DNA from: CAYJXJ01 sp964374095
Lineage (GTDB): Bacteria; Elusimicrobiota; Elusimicrobia; UBA1565; UBA9628
Direction: 5' to 3'
Assembly (NCBI GenBank): GCA_964374095.1
Contig: CAYJXJ010000177.1
Location: forward strand, 1-9,663
Length of the DNA stretch: 9,663 bases
Position 1 is the first letter of the stretch; the number at the start of each line of letters is the position of its first letter. Below are positions 5,027-9,663 of the stretch, in pieces. The notes below the pieces were generated by a model. That model saw only the letters and a program-made list of their open reading frames with translations. It did not search any database and was not told the DNA's origin. Made by a program: the position numbers and the translations under genes.

Positions 5027-6982
5027 ATGAACTCGCGCCTCCTCCCCATCGGTCTGATTTCGCTTTTCCTGCTCTTTCGTTTATTTCCCCTCTTTTTCGG
5101 AATTGAATCCTTGTACAATGGAGAGGAGCTCAACCGGGGGGTTATCGCCCAGGAGCTCATAGACGGCCTGAAATTCCCTCTAATCGATTACCGCCCTGAT
5201 GACTATCATGGAGGATCCCTTGTCGTGGGCGTCATGGCTGTCCCCCTTTTTCTTCTCCTGGGACCCAATCTAATCGCGCTGAAGCTGGTGGCTTTGGCCT
5301 TCTCGCTGGCAAGCTTCATCTTGGTTTATCATTTCTGCCGGAAATACTTCGGCCTACGGACCGCCTTGATGGCTTGCGGGTTATGGATCCTTTGTCCGCC
5401 CGGCGTGTCCCAGACCGCCCTATTCACATTTGGGACTCATTCCGAATCAGTCTTGCTCACGTTCTCAGCCCTGCTGCTTTTGTATCGCCTGTTATTCGAG
5501 CAAAAGGGCGGTCTCTTCCACTATGCCGTCCTCGGGCTTATCTGCGGCTTCGGCTTTTGGTTTACCCACGTTGTATTGGTCACCCTGCTGAACTGCCTCT
5601 TGTGTCTGATCCTTTTCAAGCCGACTTTCTTTAAGGAAAAGGGCTTCCCGGCGTTTCTGGGCGGCATGCTGGTCGGATTGTCACCCTGGATCTATTTTAA
5701 TATGACCCGCTCCCTGGAGGGTCTTATCATCTTCCGGCAGGCTCTTGGGATCAATTCCGACTTGTCTTACTCCATTCGCCCGCTCCCGCATATTCTCGTA
5801 AAGACGGCAAGACTATTCATCGAGATTCTTCCCGCCTCGCTGCGCTTTGAAGACCTCTTTGGAATCCATGGCCGCCTCCTTGGTTATCTTTACTACGGCC
5901 TGGGAGTCTTATCGTTTGGATGGTTTTTCTGCTTGGAGAAAAACACCTTCCTGAAGAAAGGCAAGGAAACGCCGCTTGTTCTATTTATTCTTCTGTTTGT
6001 CCTCTTCTACGCCTGTACAAGCTTCCGCATGTCCACCAGCGCTGTTATGAACATAGGATACCGCTACCTGGCGCCGCTTTATCCCTTTCTTTTTATTCTT
6101 TTGGCGCGCGCCCTGGATGGACTATGGCAGCGGGGACGTTGGTTGAGATGCGCTTGCGCGTTTGCGTGCTGCCTTCTCTTGACCCTTGGCTTCTTGGGCA
6201 ATCTTCAGTTGGCCGCTTGGCCGCTTGAGTTCGGCCGCGGATTCTCGTACAAGGGCTTCTCTNNNNNNNNNNGCCTCGCCGATAAATTCCCTGAAGAGGC
6301 GCGGCATTATCTTTACCGTTCTTTCTGGTGGCCCATTCTCCGTTCCGATGAGGAGGTGGCGGCCGCGTCGGCGCGGATTCAAAAACGCGACCCGCGATAC
6401 CATCATCTTCTGTATCAAAGCCTGGGAACGAGCGTTGGATATGGATTCCCAGATAGCATAGGGTCATGGGCCAGGCTTGAAAAGAGCATTCCGCCCCCCC
6501 GCCGAGGTAGTTTTTACCGAGGCCTGTCCCGGGCCGGCCCCACGCAGTCCCTGTTTGAAAAAATAGGAAAGGGCGATATTCAATCGCACCTGGATCTGAT
6601 TCAAAAGATAAATCCTCCGTACCGGCATTATTTTTTCCGGCGATTAGGATTATACTCAGCCTCCTACTTAAAAGACGGCAGGGCCTTTAGGGTCCTCGCG
6701 AAGATCCCGCCCAAGATGCAGGCCTTTGTCTATCGGGGAGTGGGAGCAAGGCTGGTTTCGGACGCCGACCTTGGTCAAGAGCCGTTTCGGGCGGGCCTCC
6801 ATTCCGTCCATCGAAAACATCATCCCTCTTTATATGAAGGGGCTGGGGAGGGAATCTATGACTTTTTTGGAGAAGACCTCAATCTCAGCAGCTACCTGCT
6901 CCAACGTCTGGAGCCGGCCTGGCGAGGGCGCGGTCTCTTGGCTTTTGAACGGGCCCGCAAAGAGGCTCAGGATTGGAGATAG
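5027..6982 (+). CDS. GT-C-like membrane protein with C-terminal ~34-residue repeats
   Basis: 651 residues from the ATG at 5027; an upstream in-frame ATG at 4910 would overlap the kinase-fusion gene and add a basic, non-membrane tail. Residues 1-405 hold about 10 hydrophobic segments, starting with LLPIGLISLFLLFRLF, and a first loop with E33-E34 (NGEELNRG) and DDYHGGSL. This layout suits GT-C (PMT/ArnT-like) lipid-linked sugar transferases, but I see no diagnostic motif beyond the acidic loop. Residues 417-651 are soluble and carry a recurring aromatic-Arg-Gly motif (YLYRSF, LLYQSLG, FYRGLS, FFRRLG, VYRGVG, LYEGAG, LLAFER) every 32-40 residues, like a helical solenoid. Codon positions 413-416 lie in the N run, so the true sequence and frame across it are unknown. 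GC is lower than in neighbouring genes. The 3' end overlaps the converging radical SAM gene by 16 bases. Its link to the RiPP pathway is unproven. Confidence 0.75.
   Translation: MNSRLLPIGLISLFLLFRLFPLFFGIESLYNGEELNRGVIAQELIDGLKFPLIDYRPDDYHGGSLVVGVMAVPLFLLLGPNLIALKLVALAFSLASFILVYHFCRKYFGLRTALMACGLWILCPPGVSQTALFTFGTHSESVLLTFSALLLLYRLLFEQKGGLFHYAVLGLICGFGFWFTHVVLVTLLNCLLCLILFKPTFFKEKGFPAFLGGMLVGLSPWIYFNMTRSLEGLIIFRQALGINSDLSYSIRPLPHILVKTARLFIEILPASLRFEDLFGIHGRLLGYLYYGLGVLSFGWFFCLEKNTFLKKGKETPLVLFILLFVLFYACTSFRMSTSAVMNIGYRYLAPLYPFLFILLARALDGLWQRGRWLRCACAFACCLLLTLGFLGNLQLAAWPLEFGRGFSYKGFSXXXXLADKFPEEARHYLYRSFWWPILRSDEEVAAASARIQKRDPRYHHLLYQSLGTSVGYGFPDSIGSWARLEKSIPPPRRGSFYRGLSRAGPTQSLFEKIGKGDIQSHLDLIQKINPPYRHYFFRRLGLYSASYLKDGRAFRVLAKIPPKMQAFVYRGVGARLVSDADLGQEPFRAGLHSVHRKHHPSLYEGAGEGIYDFFGEDLNLSSYLLQRLEPAWRGRGLLAFERARKEAQDWR
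6263..6272. other. Assembly gap (10 N)
   Basis: Ten unknown bases inside the membrane-protein gene. The length is probably a placeholder. The open frame happens to continue through it, and the flanking protein character (membrane before, repeats after) changes right here, so the two halves could belong to one gene or be joined by scaffolding. Confidence 0.95.
6276..6963 (+). repeat. Coding repeats of about 34 residues
   Basis: Degenerate protein-level repeats in the C-terminal half of the membrane protein. Anchor aromatics are at Y430, Y463, Y497, F537, Y569, Y603 and a weak last copy near L638, giving spacings of 33, 34, 40, 32, 34 and 35. Shared pattern: a polar helix, then a Pro-containing turn (IPP, NPP, HHP), then an aromatic-Arg-Gly-Leu/Val-Gly motif. 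The DNA copies are too diverged to be a recent tandem duplication. Confidence 0.6.
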
Positions 6983-8040
6983 CCGGCCCGCGCGAAAGCG
7001 GTTTGGCAAAAATGCTCGACCGGCTTCTCCCTATCCCCGTTCTCGGCCGCGGCGATGGCCGGCATCTTGTCGCAGAGGGTATAGACGCGGCAGGTCCGGC
7101 ACGGGGTGTCGGTTTGATACCTGGCCCCGCGGATCTGAGGGAAAACCTGAGCAACGGCCTCCGAAACCGATTTCTCGGCTAGATCCGCCCGAGGCTCGTT
7201 GACCCAGGTGCAGGCCCCCAAACGTCCCCAGACGTCGACGTGCGCTCCGACCGTGCCGCAGCCGCAGCGGAAAAGCCGGTCGTCAGGCGGCGGGGCCAAG
7301 CCTTCGCCGGCCTTGGCCGAGCAGCCCTTCTCGTCTTCGTCAAAATCCTCCGCGCCGAACTCAAGCTCCACGATCTCCGAGGGGCTCAAGCGGTACGCGC
7401 AGGGCTCCAGGTCTCCGTCCAGGCGCGGGTAGATGTCGGTGCTGAATTGAAACCGCAGTCCCAGTTCCGAGACAAAGGCGCGGATGCGGCCCAGTTCATG
7501 GCGGTTGATGGACATGGCCTTGGTCTTGATCTTGAAGGGCAGGCCGCGCGAGCGCAAAAGCTCGATCCCCTTGAGGAAACGCTTGAAGGAGCCGGGAACC
7601 TGGGTCACGCGGTCAAAGGTCTCCTCCGTGGCCCCGTGGCAGCTCAACTCGATGACAAAGGGCGGGCTTGACTTCAAGTGGTCGGCCAAGGCCTCCGTGA
7701 ACAAGGTCCCGTTGGAGAACAGGGTGATGAGAAAGCCGGAGCGCTTGGCGTGATCATAAATGGCCAGGAAGTCCTTGCGCATGAAGATCTCGCCGCCGGT
7801 GAAGCACACCCAGAGGACCCCGGCCTCGTGAAGCTGATCCAAGGTGCGCAGGATCTCCACGGTCGAGCGCTCCTTCTTGAGAAGCTCCGGCTTGTTGTAG
7901 CAGTCCGTGTAGCAGTGGACGCACTTGAGGTTGCAGGCGTAGGTCAGCTCCACCTGGGCCTTGACGACTTGCGACGCGGCGGCCGCCCGCGCGTGCAGGG
8001 CGCGGCTGAAGTCCCGGTATTCCTGGGTGTCGGCGGTCAT
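6967..8040 (-). CDS. Radical SAM/SPASM peptide-modifying enzyme (second paralogue)
   Basis: 357 residues from the ATG at 8040, which shares an ATGA with the upstream stop; a TTG at 8055 would add only five residues and is less likely. After an N-terminal helix (TQEYRDFSRALHARAAAA) comes the [4Fe-4S] motif C36-NLK-C40-VH-C43-YTD, the VCFTGGEIF SAM-binding strand (82-85 GGE), LSCHGATEETFDRVTQ and IYPRLDGD. The SPASM domain is complete: C259-G-C261, GRLGAC277, C314-RT-C317-RVYTL-C323 and a late C345, enough for auxiliary clusters. It is the fullest of the three paralogues and the best candidate for the main core-modifying enzyme. The preceding PqqD gene should supply the leader-binding partner. 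The 3' end overlaps the converging membrane gene by 16 bases, with no visible terminator between them. Confidence 0.95.
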   Translation of the reverse strand: MTADTQEYRDFSRALHARAAAASQVVKAQVELTYACNLKCVHCYTDCYNKPELLKKERSTVEILRTLDQLHEAGVLWVCFTGGEIFMRKDFLAIYDHAKRSGFLITLFSNGTLFTEALADHLKSSPPFVIELSCHGATEETFDRVTQVPGSFKRFLKGIELLRSRGLPFKIKTKAMSINRHELGRIRAFVSELGLRFQFSTDIYPRLDGDLEPCAYRLSPSEIVELEFGAEDFDEDEKGCSAKAGEGLAPPPDDRLFRCGCGTVGAHVDVWGRLGACTWVNEPRADLAEKSVSEAVAQVFPQIRGARYQTDTPCRTCRVYTLCDKMPAIAAAENGDREKPVEHFCQTAFARAGYLQS

Positions 8041-8951
8041 GCCCTGGCCGGGCAAGGAAATTCCGGAAGGACGCGGGAGAAGCCCTCCGCGAAGGACCCC
8101 GAGCGCAGGTCATAGCTCTTGCGCCGATTTTTGGAGCAAAGCTGGAGTCCGCCGTAGGCGTCGATGTGGAACTTGCGCCTTCCCCCCCCGCAGTTCGGCG
8201 CCGCCGGGCGCGCCGCGTCCTGGCGCTCCCGCTCGGCGCAAAACTCCGCGTCCGAGCGCTCGATGGCCGAGACCTCGCCCGCCGCGAGCTGGTAGCCGTA
8301 GACGTCCTCGGAGCCGTCCAGGCGGGGACGAATGTCCGAGCCCATGGTGTAGCGCGCGCCCAGGCTCCGGGCATAATCCTTGATCGGGAGAATCTCATCC
8401 CGGTTGACCGTCATGGCGGTTGTTTTCAACTTGAGCGGCAGGCCCCTCTCCCGGATCAGCTTGATGCCATTGAGACAGCGCCCAAAGGACCCGCGGCCTA
8501 AAGTGATCCCCTCAAAGGACTCCTCGCTCGCCCCGTGGAAGCTGATCTCGATCATGGCGGGGGGGTGGGACTTCCAGAAGTCGGCGACCTTCGCGGTGAT
8601 GAGGGTGCCGTTGGTGAACACCGTGACGAGAAACCCCTTCTCCTTGGCGTAGGCGTAAATCTCGAGGAAGTCGGGCCGGGCCAGGGGCTCACCCCCGGTC
8701 AAGGTGAGCTCCAGGCAGCCGGCCGCGGCGACCTGGTCCATGAGGCGCGCGATCTCCTCAAAAGAGAGTTCCCGGCGTATCCTCTCCGGGGTGTTGAAGC
8801 AGTCGGTGTAGCACATCAGGCAGGCGAGGTTGCAGCGGCAGGTCAACTCCCACTGGCCGCTCAAGGGGAAGGGCCTGTCGCCGGAGACCGCCGAAAACCG
8901 CTGCCCCAGGGCCTCCGGGCTTATCTCGGGCAGGGCGAGGGGCCGGATCAT
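8037..8951 (-). CDS. Radical SAM protein with clipped SPASM domain (first paralogue)
   Basis: 304 residues, about 50 fewer at the C-terminus than the next gene's product. The radical SAM core is intact: C40-NLA-C44-LM-C47-YTD, LTLTGGEPL (GGEP 86-89), SFHGASEESFEGIT and IRPRLDGSED. The C-terminal half begins a SPASM domain (C254-GGGRRKFHIDAYGGLQL-C272, YDLRSGSFAEGF), then ends at EFPCPARA, just where the paralogues have C-x2-C-x5-C. So the last set of auxiliary-cluster ligands is missing. Its start ATG at 8951 overlaps the PqqD stop (ATGA) and its stop overlaps the next ATG, so this is a tightly coupled operon and not an obvious frameshift. It may use a single auxiliary cluster, or act with the following enzyme. 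An unusual extra pair C-x3-Y-x-D-C51 (CYTDCF) after the cluster motif is shared with the second paralogue. Confidence 0.92.
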   Translation of the reverse strand: MIRPLALPEISPEALGQRFSAVSGDRPFPLSGQWELTCRCNLACLMCYTDCFNTPERIRRELSFEEIARLMDQVAAAGCLELTLTGGEPLARPDFLEIYAYAKEKGFLVTVFTNGTLITAKVADFWKSHPPAMIEISFHGASEESFEGITLGRGSFGRCLNGIKLIRERGLPLKLKTTAMTVNRDEILPIKDYARSLGARYTMGSDIRPRLDGSEDVYGYQLAAGEVSAIERSDAEFCAERERQDAARPAAPNCGGGRRKFHIDAYGGLQLCSKNRRKSYDLRSGSFAEGFSRVLPEFPCPARA

Positions 8952-9262
8952 GCCGCGCCGCGCGCAGGCGGCGCGGGCTCCAGGGCGCCCACCGACTCAA
9001 GCTCGCCAAGGAGCCGCGTGAGGTCTTGCTCGACTTGCTCCGGAGCGGCGTCGAATTCCTCCAGGAGGCGGCTCTTGATTTCCCCGGCGCAGCGCCCCTC
9101 GCCGGCCAGCTCCCAGACGCGCGCGCCCGTCTCGTTGAGCACGAAAAGCTCGTTGCCGTCGGCGACGCGGTTGGCCACCGGGACGAGGAGGGTCTCGCCC
9201 GCGATCTTGCGGCAGACGAAGTCGCGGCTTAGGGCGTAGCGGCGGTCGGACGCGTCGGGCAT
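8948..9262 (-). CDS. PqqD-family peptide chaperone
   Basis: 104 residues, close to the usual size of stand-alone PqqD proteins, which bind RiPP leader peptides and present them to radical SAM enzymes. The order of elements fits: YALSRDFVCRKIAGETLLVPV (strand region, 9-29), NELFVLNETGARVWELAGEG (36-55), then helices AGEIKSRLLEEFD and a terminal QVEQDLTRLLGELESVGALE. The N-terminal half of the kinase fusion is its distant relative, so the cluster has two leader-binding domains. The start ATG at 9262 is preceded by AAGGAGG at good spacing. It is the first gene of block A, with a TATAAT about 30 bases upstream, and overlaps the next gene by ATGA. Confidence 0.92.
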   Translation of the reverse strand: MPDASDRRYALSRDFVCRKIAGETLLVPVANRVADGNELFVLNETGARVWELAGEGRCAGEIKSRLLEEFDAAPEQVEQDLTRLLGELESVGALEPAPPARGAA

Positions 9263-9267
9263 GGCGC

Positions 9268-9300
9268 CTCCTTGCGGCTTCCGGAAGTCTTTGGATTATA
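9268..9300 (-). promoter_or_regulatory. -10 element and ribosome binding site of block A
   Basis: On the minus strand TATAAT (9300-9295) is an exact -10 match. AAGGAGG follows, five bases ahead of the PqqD start codon. No good -35 box stands at the usual 16-18 base distance; CCGACA (9329-9324) is too far at 23 bases. Either the promoter is weak or activator-dependent, or the -10 match is chance. Confidence 0.4.
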
Positions 9301-9543
9301 TCAATTTAGCGCCTCCCAGCTCCTGTCGGGCACGCGGCCCTCCGCTTTACGCTTCCGGGAAAGCCGCCGTCGAGAGTGGGAGCTTGGGAATTCCCGCCGA
9401 GGATCTTCTCGCCAATCTCCGTCTGAAGTGAGCCGGACCTGCCCGCCAAAACTCCTCCGGCGCTGCTCCGCCGCGCCGGGGTTGGGCCGGCAAGGGCGGC
9501 CGGCGCCTTGGCGCGCTTGACCGCTCATGAAAAACGGGCGCGG
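9301..9543. other. Intergenic stretch without a supportable gene
   Basis: With the flanks, about 400 bases (9263-9663) carry no gene I accept. Open frames on the minus strand here are Arg/Pro/Ser-rich, lack a ribosome binding site and look like GC-rich noise. None resembles the precursor peptide. Confidence 0.5.
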
Positions 9544-9570
9544 CAAACATTATGCTTGACAAACATCATG
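9544..9570 (+). repeat. Tandem 11-bp direct repeat at promoter
   Basis: CAAACATTATG (9544-9554) and CAAACATCATG (9560-9570) match at 10 of 11 bases and start 16 bases apart. The second copy overlaps the -35 box. It could be a regulator-binding site. Confidence 0.5.
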
Positions 9571-9588
9571 TTGTGATGACATAATCAC
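9556..9588 (+). promoter_or_regulatory. Strong plus-strand promoter with operator-like dyads
   Basis: TTGACA (9556-9561) and CATAAT (9580-9585) with an 18-base spacer form a near-consensus sigma-70 promoter reading out of the window to the right. Three dyads overlap it: CATCA-TGTTG-TGATG (9564-9578), ATGT-N7-ACAT (9568-9582) and GTGAT-GACATA-ATCAC (9573-9588). Palindromes over the spacer and -10 box suggest repression, possibly by the product of the gene beyond the edge. The expected transcript start is near 9592. Confidence 0.65.
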
Positions 9589-9602
9589 GAAGTCCGAGGC
9601 TT

Positions 9603-9635
9603 CTTCGCGCCGGCGCTGGCCGCTTTTGCGCGAAG
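9603..9635 (+). repeat. Inverted repeat in the presumed 5' leader
   Basis: CTTCGCGC (9603-9610) and its exact reverse complement GCGCGAAG (9628-9635) could form an 8-bp stem around a 17-base loop, just downstream of the promoter. In the transcript this would be a 5'-leader hairpin. No U-tract follows, so it is not a clear terminator. Confidence 0.4.
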
Positions 9636-9663
9636 TCGTCCCGAAGAGCTGGCCGGAATTTTT

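Noticed and set aside
8535..9239. 234-residue plus-strand open frame
   Set aside because: Antisense to the PqqD and radical SAM genes, both with strong family motifs; the translation is shadow-like.
9301..9562. Minus-strand small frames upstream of PqqD as a second precursor
   Set aside because: No Shine-Dalgarno sequence, Arg/Pro-rich, no Tyr-x-x-Pro leader and no Cys-rich core; better explained as noise.
1..9663. CRISPR array, insertion sequence, tRNA or rRNA
   Set aside because: No regularly spaced direct repeats, no transposase motif or flanking terminal inverted repeats, and no tRNA-like or rRNA-like sequence noticed on reading both strands.

Overview
The window looks like a piece of a metagenome-derived or draft bacterial chromosome, because it contains a 10-base run of N (6263-6272). 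Most of it is GC-rich. I cannot assign a taxon firmly. Clusters of radical SAM/SPASM enzymes with PqqD and HPr-kinase-like proteins and a short Y-x-x-P leader peptide occur in Elusimicrobiota and other deep-branching Gram-negative groups, so something of that kind is my guess from memory only.

Left edge (1-1115, + strand): a DUF2442 gene, then a type II toxin-antitoxin pair. The pair is a small VapB-like antitoxin overlapping a PIN-domain ribonuclease toxin. Both the pair and the DUF2442 gene are common accessory cargo. A rho-independent terminator (1106-1141) closes the long minus-strand region that follows.

Main body (1149-9262, - strand): a biosynthetic cluster for a ribosomally made, post-translationally modified peptide (RiPP), in two blocks. 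In transcription order, block A is a stand-alone PqqD-type peptide chaperone (8948-9262), a radical SAM protein with a clipped SPASM domain (8037-8951) and a complete radical SAM/SPASM protein (6967-8040). Neighbours in block A overlap by ATGA. Block B is a PqqD-HPr-kinase-like fusion (3801-4994), a 64-residue candidate precursor peptide (3610-3804), a zinc-ribbon plus SAM-dependent methyltransferase fusion (2471-3601), a third radical SAM/SPASM protein (1417-2394 or further upstream) and a short S24/S26-peptidase-like reading frame (1149-1427). The precursor starts inside the kinase stop codon (ATGA) behind a perfect AGGAGG.

Between the blocks, on the + strand, is a lower-GC membrane protein (5027-6982). 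It has a GT-C-glycosyltransferase-like N-terminal half and, beyond the N gap, a C-terminal half made of about seven degenerate repeats of roughly 34 residues. It starts head-to-head with the kinase fusion and its 3' end overlaps the end of the middle radical SAM gene.

Right edge (9263-9663): no convincing gene. It holds a -10 element and Shine-Dalgarno sequence for block A. It also has a strong + strand promoter with nested dyads and a tandem repeat, serving a gene beyond the window.

Working model (inference): the PqqD domains hand the Tyr/Pro-rich leader to three related but non-identical radical SAM enzymes that act on the Cys-containing core. The methyltransferase adds a further mark, the kinase-like domain has an unknown role, and no transporter or intact leader protease is encoded in the window.
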